A stretch of DNA of 59,230 nucleotides, taken from NCBI GenBank assembly GCA_016783865.1, contig JADHVS010000004.1, forward strand, positions 1 to 59,230, given 5' to 3'. A program made the position numbers and the translations under genes. The notes under the pieces were generated by a model. It was not told the origin of the DNA. It saw only the letters and a list, made by a program, of their open reading frames with translations, and made no database searches. Source of the stretch: Bacteroidales bacterium. Its GTDB lineage: Bacteria > Bacteroidota > Bacteroidia > Bacteroidales > SM23-62. Shown here in pieces: positions 41,796 through 52,184 of the stretch (within the stretch, counting starts at the first letter, position 1; every line of letters begins with the position of its first letter).

Positions 41796-43115
41796 GTGGG
41801 TGATGGCAGCGTTACTGCTCAACAATTTAAAACGAAATACAAGGAAGCCATAGATTCTCTCAGATCATGGGGATATACGGTTCCAATAGTGATCGATGCA
41901 TCCAACTGGGGCCAGAATGTTGATATTATTTTCAATACATGGAAAGAAATCACTTCCCACGACACACTTAAGAATATACTTTTCTCTGTCCACTCATACT
42001 GGTCAACCACAGAAAATTACAATCGTATTGTCACCGAGTCAATCAATGAAGGCTTGCCTGTAATCATAGGCGAAGGGCCCTCAATAACGGCCTACCCAAC
42101 CTGCCAGATCCTTGATTTTGAAACGGGTCTTGATATTACCGGCCGCAACGATATAGGTTGGTTGTCCTGGTCATGGGGCGCTGTTGATAACGGTCATTGT
42201 GTACCCAATTTTGATCATACATCAGATGGAAAGTTTGGGGAGTGGGAGACTGAATATGCAGCCACATTAATGGTTGAACATGAATACAGCCTGATGCGAA
42301 CAGCCAGCCGTCCGGCATCCTTTTATGATGACGATACCGTTCGGGCAGCTGGTATATATATCACAACTGATATCAACAATATGATTGTTGGAGATTCCAT
42401 CAATATTGAAACCTTGATTTTGCCTGTGAACGCAGACAACCAGGGATATTCCTTACAAGTTACAGGGGACACGGAAGCTGTATCCTATAATCCGGAAACA
42501 GGTTGGATGGCCGGCAAATCAACCGGAGCAGTCACGATCAAAGCGGTCAGCCACGAGAATGCTTCACTTTCGTTCACCCGTAATATAGATATTATTGAAA
42601 TGCCTGTTTCAGCTATAAACATTGAACCATCGCATGCAAATATGTTCATAGGCGACACAATCTATATCGAGGTGGCAGTGCTGCCTGAAAATGCCACATT
42701 CAAAGATTATATTTTTGGAGTAACCGATGAGAATTCTGTTATTGAATTTGATGAAACAACCGGGATGGTAGTCGCCAGGGATACAGGCACAGCAATGATT
42801 AAAGCTCTTTGGACACATGGTGATGTGGAAGGTGTAGTAACGATCTCGGTGAGCATTCCAACTGTCTTAGTCTCACAAAAATCAGGATGGATATTCAACA
42901 TCTACCCGAATCCAAACAACGGATTGTTATATATTGCCAGTAATCTGGAATCCCCTTATCATCTGATGATATTCGATCTGCTTGGGAATAAGATTATTGA
43001 TAGTATTTTCACAGGCAATACTAACATAAATACCACTCATTTAGCACCAGGATATTATGAAATAGTTATCTCTCTCCTGGATGAAACCATAAGGCACAAA
43101 ATGATCAAACTGTAA
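41796..43115 (+). CDS. C-terminal half of the GH9-GH5 fusion: GH5 catalytic remainder, two Big_2-like domains, T9SS sorting tail
   Basis: The coding signal in this frame actually begins at 41763 inside the A-run (KEWVLINIGNEVGD, with the GH5 acid/base Glu in GNE); the ATG at 41796 is probably not a real start. It continues with VIDASNWGQ, ILFSVHSYW, nucleophile Glu in LPVIIGEGPS and IGWLSWSWG, all as in GH5_8-like mannanases. Two bacterial Ig-like (Big_2) repeats follow (INNMIVGDSINIETLILPVN; ANMFIGDTIYIEVAVLPEN). A type IX sorting domain ends the protein (IYPNPNNGLLYIA to KMIKL). The GH31 gene follows after 11 nt. Confidence 0.85.
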   Translation: MGDGSVTAQQFKTKYKEAIDSLRSWGYTVPIVIDASNWGQNVDIIFNTWKEITSHDTLKNILFSVHSYWSTTENYNRIVTESINEGLPVIIGEGPSITAYPTCQILDFETGLDITGRNDIGWLSWSWGAVDNGHCVPNFDHTSDGKFGEWETEYAATLMVEHEYSLMRTASRPASFYDDDTVRAAGIYITTDINNMIVGDSINIETLILPVNADNQGYSLQVTGDTEAVSYNPETGWMAGKSTGAVTIKAVSHENASLSFTRNIDIIEMPVSAINIEPSHANMFIGDTIYIEVAVLPENATFKDYIFGVTDENSVIEFDETTGMVVARDTGTAMIKALWTHGDVEGVVTISVSIPTVLVSQKSGWIFNIYPNPNNGLLYIASNLESPYHLMIFDLLGNKIIDSIFTGNTNINTTHLAPGYYEIVISLLDETIRHKMIKL

Positions 43116-43126
43116 AATATAAAACC

Positions 43127-45514
43127 ATGAGAAATAAGGTCTCTCAATTTCTTTTACTTCTTGTATTTCTTTATACTAACCTTCCTTCCCTCACAGCCCA
43201 GTTGCAAGGATTCGGTTTGTATAATGAACCCATTGATATCAGCTCAGATTTCAGTGATTTCAAAAACACTTATTACCTGGCTACTGACCTGGAATCATTC
43301 GATCCTGCAACCGGAAAGGGGATCATCACTTATAACAGGTACGAGTATGTCACCCGGATCGCATTTAATAATATGCTCGGTGGACTGAATCCTGTTCAGG
43401 CCAATGAATTTCCCGGGAATGAGTATGCCGCCTCTCCTGCCCTTCCGTTTTCGGTTGAATTTGTAAGTGAAAAAACAATTCGGTTACGTGCCAGCTCGGG
43501 ATTTACAGTACCTGCCGATGAGACTTCCCTGATGCTGGTTGACGGCGTCGCACCAGTTGACGGGTCCTGGAAATACTCAAAAACAGAAGAAGGTCATGTG
43601 TATTCAAACGATTTTGGAAAAATAGTAATAGGCAGCACACCCTGGAGAATTTCAATTTATGACGCAGAAGGGAAGTTACTAACCAGTACAAATCACTATC
43701 AGGATAACAGAGGCACCTTTACACCTGTTCTTCCATTTTCTTATGTCAGGAGGGCCTCTGATTATTCAAGAAGTTTCTCTGCCACTTTCAATTTATTGCC
43801 GGATGAAAAGATTTTTGGCCTTGGAGAATCTTTCACAAGCTTTAATAAAAGAGGGCAAAAAGTTGTACTGTGGGTCGATGATGCCAACGGGACGCAGAAT
43901 GAAACAATGTACAAACCGGTTCCATTTTTCATGAGCAGCAGGGGATATGGAGTATTCATGCATACCTCCACGCCTGTTTCATGCGATTTCGGCAAGTATT
44001 TCAACGGAGTTTATTCCCTCATGATCGGCGATGAAGACCTGGACCTTTTTATTTTTCTTGGCAATCCGAAAGAGATCCTGAACGAGTATACCGATCTTAC
44101 CGGGAAAGCTCCAGTACCGCCACTCTGGTCGTTCGGATTCTGGATGAGCCGGATAACTTATTTTTCAGAGGAAGATGGCCGTGCTGTTGTGGATAAACTG
44201 AGACAATATAAAATACCAACAGATGTACTTCATTTTGACACGGGCTGGTTCGAGACCGACTGGCGGTGTGATTTCAGATTTTCTGATTCCAGGTTTGACG
44301 ACCCGGTAAAAATGATGAAAGATTTTAAAAACAAGGGAATTGAAACCTGTCTGTGGCAACTGCCCTATTTTGTCCCGCAGAATTCCTTGTTCCCGGAGAT
44401 TATCGAGAAGGGCATATTTGTGAAGAACAGTAAAGGGAACCTGGTTACTGAGGATGCAGTGATTGATTTTTCAAATCCGGAAGGTGTGGATTGGTACCAG
44501 CAAAAAATCAAGGGATTGCTCGATCTCGGAGTAGGCGCCATAAAAGTTGATTTTGGGGAAGCTGCACCGGCATCAGGCATTTACGCTTCAGGAAAAACCG
44601 GTTTTTATGAGCACAACCTTTACCCGTTGCGCTATAATAAAGCCTTATCCGATATTACTTTCCAGGTTAAAAATGAACGCATCATCTGGGCCCGCAGCAC
44701 ATGGGCAGGGAGCCAGCGGTATCCGGTGCATTGGGGAGGGGATCCTGCCAATACCTATTCTGCGATGTCGGCTACCTTGCGTGCAGGTTTATCTCTGGGT
44801 CTTTGCGGATTTTCCTACTGGAGCCATGATATCGGGGGATTTGTTCAAAAAACACCGGAAAATGTGTATCGTCAATGGACCCCCTTCGGGATGCTCACAT
44901 CCCATGTAAGAAGCCATGGTGCACCTCCCACTGAACCATGGGAATATGGAGAAGATTTTATGGATGCATTCAGGAAAGCGGCCAACCTTCGCTACACATT
45001 AATGCCTTACATCTATGCCCAGGCACATGAGTGTTCGGCGAATGGATTACCCATGGTCAGGGCTCTTTTCGTGGAATTCCCTGAAGATCCTGGATCATGG
45101 CTAATAGATAACCAATATATGTTCGGATCAGATATTCTTGTAGGTCCATTATTTAGCGACGATCTCTCAAGGGAAATGTACCTGCCACCAGGTACGTGGA
45201 TCGATTACCAGACAGGTAAAAATTATTCCGCGGGATGGCATCATATTGAATCCGGGGATATTCCAATTATCATACTGATCCGTGATGGGGCTGTTATTCC
45301 TCACATCGGACTGGCTCAATCTACTAAATTCATGGATTGGTCCCGGATTGAACTCGCCGTTTACAGCGACGGTGAGGATGAGGTACACACCTTGATCTGC
45401 CTTCCTGACGAACAGGAAGCTAAAAAAGTTGTATTGAAAAGAGAATCAGATGGTTATAAGATATTTGCCAATCCATTTGGCGACAAGATAGTGTTTAATA
45501 TTGCGGAAAGATGA
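43127..45514 (+). CDS. GH31 family glycosidase, alpha-xylosidase-like
   Basis: This 795-aa secreted enzyme has a signal peptide ending near SLTAQ, an N-terminal beta-sandwich, a TIM barrel and C-terminal beta domains in the order of YicI-type alpha-xylosidases. The likely nucleophile Asp is in IKVDFGEAAP, and the acid/base Asp is in HWGGDPANTYSAM; WSHDIGGF and the PLWSFGFWMSR start of the barrel are also characteristic. The KVDFGE context favours alpha-xylosidase over alpha-glucosidase. Behind a GH9-GH5 enzyme it would remove xylosyl side chains of xyloglucan. It has no T9SS tail, so it is probably periplasmic. Confidence 0.88.
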   Translation: MRNKVSQFLLLLVFLYTNLPSLTAQLQGFGLYNEPIDISSDFSDFKNTYYLATDLESFDPATGKGIITYNRYEYVTRIAFNNMLGGLNPVQANEFPGNEYAASPALPFSVEFVSEKTIRLRASSGFTVPADETSLMLVDGVAPVDGSWKYSKTEEGHVYSNDFGKIVIGSTPWRISIYDAEGKLLTSTNHYQDNRGTFTPVLPFSYVRRASDYSRSFSATFNLLPDEKIFGLGESFTSFNKRGQKVVLWVDDANGTQNETMYKPVPFFMSSRGYGVFMHTSTPVSCDFGKYFNGVYSLMIGDEDLDLFIFLGNPKEILNEYTDLTGKAPVPPLWSFGFWMSRITYFSEEDGRAVVDKLRQYKIPTDVLHFDTGWFETDWRCDFRFSDSRFDDPVKMMKDFKNKGIETCLWQLPYFVPQNSLFPEIIEKGIFVKNSKGNLVTEDAVIDFSNPEGVDWYQQKIKGLLDLGVGAIKVDFGEAAPASGIYASGKTGFYEHNLYPLRYNKALSDITFQVKNERIIWARSTWAGSQRYPVHWGGDPANTYSAMSATLRAGLSLGLCGFSYWSHDIGGFVQKTPENVYRQWTPFGMLTSHVRSHGAPPTEPWEYGEDFMDAFRKAANLRYTLMPYIYAQAHECSANGLPMVRALFVEFPEDPGSWLIDNQYMFGSDILVGPLFSDDLSREMYLPPGTWIDYQTGKNYSAGWHHIESGDIPIIILIRDGAVIPHIGLAQSTKFMDWSRIELAVYSDGEDEVHTLICLPDEQEAKKVVLKRESDGYKIFANPFGDKIVFNIAER

Positions 45515-45523
45515 CCTCAGATT

Positions 45524-45547
45524 TGAGTTGCCATCAAGGGTAACTCA
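45524..45547. terminator. Bidirectional terminator candidate between convergent operons
   Basis: TGAGTTGCC pairs with GGTAACTCA through nine positions (one G-T) around a 6-nt loop. It sits in the 35-nt gap between the GH31 stop and the stop of the convergent SusD-like gene. There is no strong T-tract on either side, so efficiency is uncertain. Confidence 0.5.
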
Positions 45548-45549
45548 GC

Positions 45550-47406
45550 CTACCAGTCAAAAATATTGATATACCAGTTGTTCTCGTTCAATAAATAATT
45601 ATATACCTGCTGCCGCTGTCCCGCAGGGAATTTTGCAGATACCTTTTCGGCCAGGAAAGATGGATCCTGCCGCCTTTTGGCCACCCGCATCAGGTCATAA
45701 AATCGCTCTCCTTCAAAGGCCAGCTCCCTGGCTCTTTCTTCGAGGATCTCTTCCTCAAGAAACAATTGCTTAGCCACCAGGTTTCCCGTCAGGTCAGTAA
45801 ATCCAATGATTTCATTGGTATAGGGATCATGTTCATAAATAGTATTGGCGATCCTGATCCCGTCATATCCACTGCCCAATCCAACACGTCCCCTTACGCC
45901 CCGTTGCGGCCTGTCACCCCTGGCGCTGTAATTGCTTCCGTCATTGACGATATTCACAGCGTTGGAAGTAAACGGACTAATAAATCCACCACGATCATAT
46001 GACCACCAGGTATACAGTTCGGCCATATAAAGATGTATGCCACCTGCCCGGTATACAATAAAATTAGCATCCTCATCAAAGGTATTTTTACCAATGGAAT
46101 ATTTTATCACAACGGTATCCATCCCTTCCATAATATTTGCAGAGCTTCTGAAATCTTCATCCACCCTGAGGGAAAGCATTTTAAGATATTCATCTCCAGT
46201 AATTGGGACTTCATTTCTCACGTATAAATAAGATCCTCCGAGACCTCGATAATAATCACTTGGAAATCCCGGATATATCATTTCAGATTCCGTTGGGTTT
46301 TGAGGAATGTCTCTTATTACCTGGTTTCTCCATATGGTCTCCCAATTATCAATTGCAATTCTTGTCGGTTTAAGCATATAGTTATGTGGTCCCCAGAGCT
46401 CAAAAAGGGATTGAAAGTCATTTTGCTGTTGATTCGCTTTATCGAACCAGATGGTATAGATGTGTTCCCTGAGGTCAATATTCCGAAAAATCTCCCTCCA
46501 ATTCCCATACCCGAAATCACCGGTAAGCTGATACCTGTTATTATCAGAAGTGTTATGCATGATAATGTAAAAGTGGCTTTCCGCTTTAGAATAGTCACCC
46601 TCTGTCAGGTACATTAATCCCAGGAGGGCATGCATTGCCCAGGTATTCCAGATGGTAACTTCCCACGTATAGTCATTATTATCAATATAATGAATAACAC
46701 CTACGGCTTTTATGCTGTTTTCTAACTGGTTGGTGAAAACATCGATGACCATATCCAGGTCATACAACATCTTCTCAAGTTCAATCGAGTAATTGTACGT
46801 TGTATCATTTGCGTAACCATCCCTTCCAAAAACGATATGAACACTATCCACATAGGTGCCGGGAGAGTTTACATATTCCTCAATCTCCTCAAGGGTAGTA
46901 AGGGATTCATGAATATAGGGTACCTTTCCGTAAATTCTAACAGCATTAAAATAGGTCCAGGCCCGCATGCACAGAGCTTCACCGTAGAGCCTGTCAAAAT
47001 TTGTAACGGGACTTTCGGGATCAAGCACCTCAGGATGTTCGGTTTCCAGGACACGGATAAAATTGTTACAGGCAGCAATGAGTTTGAAAAATACGGTAGG
47101 AGATGCGTACCTGTTGTTCTCAGAAATATTTAAATTGTGTATTTCAATCAGGTCGGCATCGGCATTTTCTGTTATGGTCAGCAGGTCGGCTCGCAACTCA
47201 CCCAGAACAACCAATTGCTCAACCAATTGCTGCTGGAGGCCGTATAATCCCATTTCAATCGAACGATATTCATACCAATCATCAAAGAGCTGATCTTCAA
47301 CAATATCCAATTCCTGTTCCGGATTTAAGAAATCTACACACGAATAGAAAAATAATACCGGGATAAGTATTAAGAAAAAATTCAAATATTTAATATACTT
47401 ACTCAT
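45550..47406 (-). CDS. SusD-family lipoprotein (partner of the SusC at 47427-50609)
   Basis: This 618-aa lipoprotein (FFYSC, Cys23, then VDFLNPEQELDIVEDQLFDD) has the SusD scaffold (YGEALCMRAWTYFNAVRIYG) and the C-terminal ERARELAFEGERFYDLMR signature. It is longer than the usual 480-560 aa because of an extended middle region. It is the last gene of a seven-gene minus-strand operon, 20 nt after its SusC, and converges on the GH31 gene. Confidence 0.92.
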   Translation of the reverse strand: MSKYIKYLNFFLILIPVLFFYSCVDFLNPEQELDIVEDQLFDDWYEYRSIEMGLYGLQQQLVEQLVVLGELRADLLTITENADADLIEIHNLNISENNRYASPTVFFKLIAACNNFIRVLETEHPEVLDPESPVTNFDRLYGEALCMRAWTYFNAVRIYGKVPYIHESLTTLEEIEEYVNSPGTYVDSVHIVFGRDGYANDTTYNYSIELEKMLYDLDMVIDVFTNQLENSIKAVGVIHYIDNNDYTWEVTIWNTWAMHALLGLMYLTEGDYSKAESHFYIIMHNTSDNNRYQLTGDFGYGNWREIFRNIDLREHIYTIWFDKANQQQNDFQSLFELWGPHNYMLKPTRIAIDNWETIWRNQVIRDIPQNPTESEMIYPGFPSDYYRGLGGSYLYVRNEVPITGDEYLKMLSLRVDEDFRSSANIMEGMDTVVIKYSIGKNTFDEDANFIVYRAGGIHLYMAELYTWWSYDRGGFISPFTSNAVNIVNDGSNYSARGDRPQRGVRGRVGLGSGYDGIRIANTIYEHDPYTNEIIGFTDLTGNLVAKQLFLEEEILEERARELAFEGERFYDLMRVAKRRQDPSFLAEKVSAKFPAGQRQQVYNYLLNENNWYINIFDW

Positions 47407-47426
47407 TGTCTTTCAAGTAATTTCCT

Positions 47427-50400
47427 TTACAGTCCAATCCTGATCCCTGCAATGAACTGGCGGTTTTGCGGTGCCATGCCATAATCGACTCCCTGGTAAG
47501 CCTGACTCATTGAATAGGAAAATTCGGGATCATATCCAAGGTATTTAGTAAGTGTTAATATATTATTTGCTGAAACGTAAAATTCGGCATTATTGAACAA
47601 TAAGAATTTATCGGGTATCCTGTAGCTCAATGAAATTTGTTTTATCCGCAGGTATGAACCATCCTCAATCCAACGAGTTGAAAATCCGGAGTTTCCAATG
47701 GGATCATCAGCCAGTGCCCTTGGAACATCCGTAACCTGGCCGTCATATTGCCACCGGCTTGCCACCCTGCTGCTCTGGTTTGAAAGGTCTGTCATTGATT
47801 CGTTAAGGTACCTGACATAATTAAAGACATCATTTCCATATACAAATTGAATGAAGGTGTTTAAGGTCCAGTTCTTATAGTGAAAATTGTTAAAAATCCC
47901 TCCAAAATAGTCCGGGATGGATGAACCAATAGTGGTCTTGTCAAAGTCATTGATTATACCATCCGGTAAACCACCCGGCCCTGAAAGATCTTCATAAATG
48001 GCATCTCCTGCCTGATAGGGTAACATTTTATCATTCAGAAGACCTGCATTGTTTGCTTCCTCGAAAGAGGGGTAGACACCTTTAAATACATATCCATAAA
48101 AACTATAAACCGGTGCCCCTTCAATATTAACCTTTTCAGCCCCTTCAATATCATAAATGAGCTTATCTCCTTTAATTTCCTGAATCTCATTCTTTACAGA
48201 AGAAAGAATTACCTGGAAATCCCATTTGAACGAATTCTTTTGGATCAGCCTGATAAAAGTATTGAGCTCCCATCCCCTGTTATTCATTTCTCCGCCATTT
48301 TCAATCCTGTAATCGTATCCCAGGTAGTCCTCCACCGGTCGAAGAATGATCAAGTTTCTGCTAACCGACCTGTAAAGATCGATGCTTGCACCGATGCGGT
48401 TTCCCAAAAGGGCTATATCGACACCTGTATTGATCTGGCTGACAGTCTCGTACGTGAGCCTGTCATTTTCCAGAACAGCAGGATACAATCCAACAGTTTC
48501 ACGGAATCTTACCGCTTTGTAATACTTTGTGGCACTTGATTCACCTACGTCGTCATTACCTGATTTACCAGCCGTGAGTCGAAGTTTCAGGTCTTCCAGC
48601 CAGTACCTGTTTTTCAGGAAATTCTCACTTGAAATTCTCCAGGCCACACCTCCGGAATAAAATATCCCAAAAGGAACATTTCCAATTTTAATCGTATTAT
48701 CTGCGTTCTCCCCGACACGGGATGAACCGTCGACAGAAAGGTTTGCCATTAACAGGTATTTATCTTTGTAAGCGTAGGTGATGTTTTCATACCATGAGAT
48801 CCAGTTCCACCTTCTGATTCCCCCTCCTATTTCCCTCAAATTGCCCTGCCCATCCTGCAGTTCCCTGTATTCATCGTTCTCGTGGGCATTTTTTGTTAAA
48901 CCCCAGTCGAGTTCATAATTATTTGCATAAATATTCATGCCAGTATTGGAGGAAAAACTGTGTTTCCTGCCAATTAATTTATTATAAGATAAATAGGTAT
49001 TATTATACAGGGATGTAAGGCTGTTATTCGTTGCTTTCGAAACATTGATGGCTTCAGAGTTATAATAAAGTTCCATGCCATGATTTGGCATAAAGATCTG
49101 TTCTTTCAGTACATCGTAATTGATGCTGAATTTACTTTTCACTTTGAGGTTGTCATGGAGAATTGTCTCAAATCCCAGGGATGAAATAAAATTATGATTG
49201 GAATTTTTTGCCTCAAAGTCGTGGATTATGGCCAGGGGATTACTTATGCCAAGGTCATTCACCTCAGCAAGTGTACTTAATTCGTGACCTTCCAGGTCAT
49301 ATTGATAAGGATTCAATATGGGTGATTTTGCCAGGCTGGCCATTACCGGGCTTGTTTCCTTCACCATGGCAGCTTCTTTCAGTCTGGAAGAATTCTTGGA
49401 GAGAGAAACTGTAGCATCCATTTTTAACCAGGTAAAAATATTCAGTCTGCTTACAAATCTAAGATTAAGGCCCTGATAACCAGTCTCTTTTATAATCCCC
49501 TTGCTGTTCAGAAATCCGAATGAAAGTCCATAACGGGCAATCTCATCTCCACCCTTAACCGTCATATTTAAATCATACATCGAGGAGTTCCTGAATATAT
49601 GATCCTGCCAGTTGGTATTATGCTGGTAATTAATGTACCCCTCCTCGTCCTTCAGGAGGAATAAACCCGGATATAACTCCCTGATGTCCTCCTCGTTATA
49701 ACCGGATGTAAAGAGTATTTCATTCATTAATGTTTTATGCTGACCCCCGTTGAGTTGTGGTATCTGATTGCCGGGTGCCAGGGAATAACCACTTCGCAGG
49801 TTAACATCTATGGTTGTTTGAGTCACACTGGGATCAAGTGTTTCTATGATAATAATTCCATTCGGGGCCTTTGAACCGTAGGCTGCTGAGACGGATTGGT
49901 CCTTAACGGCGGTAACCGTCGAAATATCTAATAGATTGAGCCCCATTAGCGGATTGTAAGTGTATCCCGCAAGATTTGAACTAAAAATACCATGGGAAGC
50001 CAATGGGATGCCATCAATTATATATAGTGGCAGGTTGGATGCATGAAACGAATTTATCCCGCGCATGGCGGTAAATGCGCCGCTACCCGGTGCTCCGGAC
50101 CTGTTTATGACATTCATCCCGGGGATCCGGGCCTGAAGATATTGGTCTATTGAATGAACCGGAGAGTGGTGAATATCATCCACATCCAGTTCACTGACGG
50201 ATGACAACAGATCCCTTTTCGATAATTGCCCTGACAAGATGGTCAGGTTATCCTCTCCTGATGAGATATCATCCGGGCTGAGGTAAATTATTAAACTCTT
50301 CCTGTTGTTCAGATATATCCTTTTTTGTTTAAACCGGCCTGTGGGTGAAACGATGATCCACTCATCGCCTGAGGTTGATACCACACTGAATTCTCCTCTG

Positions 50401-50609
50401 CCGTTTGTTACAACTGGGAGCTGGCTTGAGCCATCAATATTTACATTAACTTCAGGAATGGGTTCATTCAGATGTGACAGGACGGTTCCTGTCACGCGGG
50501 TCGTATCCTGTGCATATATTGATAAATGACCTATTATCCATAGTAATGTAAAGGAAAAGCCAGTTTTACAGAAGGTTTTCAAGGTCAATATGTTCGGTTT
50601 CTTAAGCAT
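47427..50609 (-). CDS. SusC-family TonB-dependent transporter without STN domain
   Basis: This 1060-aa outer-membrane importer has a signal peptide (ending near SIYAQ), a carboxypeptidase-regulatory-like domain (VTGTVLSHLNEPIPEVNV), a plug (SIDQYLQARIPGMNVINRSG; VKDQSVSAAYGSKAPNGIIII) and a barrel ending MAPQNRQFIAGIRIGL. The regulatory-like domain and the plug motifs deviate from consensus (GSKAPNG instead of GSRGANG), so this pair is a divergent branch. It follows the FAS1 gene at 50641 by 31 nt. Confidence 0.92.
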   Translation of the reverse strand: MLKKPNILTLKTFCKTGFSFTLLWIIGHLSIYAQDTTRVTGTVLSHLNEPIPEVNVNIDGSSQLPVVTNGRGEFSVVSTSGDEWIIVSPTGRFKQKRIYLNNRKSLIIYLSPDDISSGEDNLTILSGQLSKRDLLSSVSELDVDDIHHSPVHSIDQYLQARIPGMNVINRSGAPGSGAFTAMRGINSFHASNLPLYIIDGIPLASHGIFSSNLAGYTYNPLMGLNLLDISTVTAVKDQSVSAAYGSKAPNGIIIIETLDPSVTQTTIDVNLRSGYSLAPGNQIPQLNGGQHKTLMNEILFTSGYNEEDIRELYPGLFLLKDEEGYINYQHNTNWQDHIFRNSSMYDLNMTVKGGDEIARYGLSFGFLNSKGIIKETGYQGLNLRFVSRLNIFTWLKMDATVSLSKNSSRLKEAAMVKETSPVMASLAKSPILNPYQYDLEGHELSTLAEVNDLGISNPLAIIHDFEAKNSNHNFISSLGFETILHDNLKVKSKFSINYDVLKEQIFMPNHGMELYYNSEAINVSKATNNSLTSLYNNTYLSYNKLIGRKHSFSSNTGMNIYANNYELDWGLTKNAHENDEYRELQDGQGNLREIGGGIRRWNWISWYENITYAYKDKYLLMANLSVDGSSRVGENADNTIKIGNVPFGIFYSGGVAWRISSENFLKNRYWLEDLKLRLTAGKSGNDDVGESSATKYYKAVRFRETVGLYPAVLENDRLTYETVSQINTGVDIALLGNRIGASIDLYRSVSRNLIILRPVEDYLGYDYRIENGGEMNNRGWELNTFIRLIQKNSFKWDFQVILSSVKNEIQEIKGDKLIYDIEGAEKVNIEGAPVYSFYGYVFKGVYPSFEEANNAGLLNDKMLPYQAGDAIYEDLSGPGGLPDGIINDFDKTTIGSSIPDYFGGIFNNFHYKNWTLNTFIQFVYGNDVFNYVRYLNESMTDLSNQSSRVASRWQYDGQVTDVPRALADDPIGNSGFSTRWIEDGSYLRIKQISLSYRIPDKFLLFNNAEFYVSANNILTLTKYLGYDPEFSYSMSQAYQGVDYGMAPQNRQFIAGIRIGL

Positions 50610-50640
50610 GTTTTTTCAACATTCCCAATTTCATCTGATG

Positions 50641-52173
50641 CTACTTTGCCGGAATAAATTCAATATAATCTACCACCAGACCATTCGTTTGAACATTTCC
50701 CGGTGCATTATATTCAAACCTTATTTTTGCCTTACCATATTCATAAATGTTTTCCACCCAGCAATCAAATATGTTAAATGATCCTTCAGGCAGGTACCTC
50801 TCTCCGGTTACGCTGAAGTATAAACCTCTCCACAGAATATAATCGTAATAATCAAATGTCTTTACCAGTTCATCATTTACATATATATCATAGATCCCCC
50901 CGATATTCATATGGGTCCGGACAATCATCTGGTATTTTCGGGGAAAGAGATTATCCACATTGAATTCCACCGAGTAGGTACCTGAATATTTGTTGGTCAG
51001 ATAAACTGTAAGTATAGAATCGTTTGAAGCATCCGGAATGTATTCCTGGCGGGGTTCGAATGGAAGATCACTGATAACCTTTGCTTCCTCGTTCCAGACA
51101 TATTTATTTATGCCGGTTTCATCTAAAAGCCATTCCGCCTCGTATCGTACAGAGCCGCTGAAAAGGGTATCCGGGATACTGAAATCGGCGTAATTATAAG
51201 CATAACCATTGCTGCAAATAGCTTTATCCACAGGTTGATAGGATACAAAGATACTATCACCCAGGATATTTTTAAGCTTAACAGAATCCCTGCCCGGAGG
51301 TTTCATAAAGTCACTTTCCTCCAGCATATTTTCAAATACACCATGTTCCAGGAGATAGGGAATTAATTCTTCATATTGCCAGATAAGCGGGATATCATTA
51401 TAGTCCTGGTATCCGGATCCAAGAGCCAGTGCCATTTCGGTTAGCGCTGCATTATAGTCATCCTCCAGAGGAAATACGATGGTGGCAGTTTTATTCCTGA
51501 ATTCTTCACTCACCGGGAAGTATTCCTTCTCGAAAATATTAATGGTTTCGGAAACAGTATCGTATATGGTGTTGCCAAAATCATCAAATCCAATGGGCCT
51601 GCTCTTTTCTTTGTCCAGAATAATTGAATCCTGGCTGTCAAAATAACTCTTCAATACCGGATTATTAACAGCAAAGTATTCATACAGATTTGGCTTTGGC
51701 AAACCCACCTTATCAATGATAAAGAATTTTCCATTTCTATAGAGGGGGCTTTCAAATGTAACAGGTATGCCATCGAACAAAGATGAATTACCATACTTTT
51801 CGAACAGTGCAAATTTCTCCGCAAGAGTCTGGATCTTTCTTTTGCCCTGGATATAACCGGATTGAATGAAATGAAGCGAAATGTGATAATCCAGGATGGA
51901 GGATGTCATCTGACCGGTATCCAGAAACTCCCTGAAAGCATCATCAACAGGAATAAACAAACTATAGGTGTCGTTCGTTAAGAATAGCGTATCATAATTA
52001 TATTCGTTTACGAACTGAATGAATAGAGTTATGTTAGCTTCATCCTGAAGGGCTTCCCACACATTTTGATCTACGGTCTCAGGCTGGGAATTGTAATGGT
52101 CATCCCAGTATTTCTCACAACTGCACATGAATAGAATGAGTACAATCCCAAGTATTTCCGCTAATAATTTCAT
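50641..52173 (-). CDS. Fasciclin (FAS1) domain lipoprotein with C-terminal beta-sandwich
   Basis: This 510-aa lipoprotein (MCSCEKYWDDHY, Cys19) has a FAS1 domain at about 35-150 (TYSLFIPVDDAFREFL, then ILDYHISLHFIQ), a second, weaker FAS1-like region at about 160-340, and a C-terminal beta-sandwich (KYQMIVRTHMNIGGIYDIY; GLVVDYIEFIPAK) resembling carbohydrate-binding or golvesin-like modules. It sits directly between the second FAS1 gene (11-nt gap) and a SusC gene, where SusE or a surface glycan-binding protein would normally be. A surface adhesion or glycan-binding role is inferred. Confidence 0.8.
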   Translation of the reverse strand: MKLLAEILGIVLILFMCSCEKYWDDHYNSQPETVDQNVWEALQDEANITLFIQFVNEYNYDTLFLTNDTYSLFIPVDDAFREFLDTGQMTSSILDYHISLHFIQSGYIQGKRKIQTLAEKFALFEKYGNSSLFDGIPVTFESPLYRNGKFFIIDKVGLPKPNLYEYFAVNNPVLKSYFDSQDSIILDKEKSRPIGFDDFGNTIYDTVSETINIFEKEYFPVSEEFRNKTATIVFPLEDDYNAALTEMALALGSGYQDYNDIPLIWQYEELIPYLLEHGVFENMLEESDFMKPPGRDSVKLKNILGDSIFVSYQPVDKAICSNGYAYNYADFSIPDTLFSGSVRYEAEWLLDETGINKYVWNEEAKVISDLPFEPRQEYIPDASNDSILTVYLTNKYSGTYSVEFNVDNLFPRKYQMIVRTHMNIGGIYDIYVNDELVKTFDYYDYILWRGLYFSVTGERYLPEGSFNIFDCWVENIYEYGKAKIRFEYNAPGNVQTNGLVVDYIEFIPAK

Positions 52174-52184
52174 TCTATTATTAA

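Noticed and set aside
41753..41800. Two separate genes for GH9 and GH5
   Set aside because: The GH5 domain is split in its middle and both halves join perfectly when one base is added in the A12 run; two independent genes are implausible.
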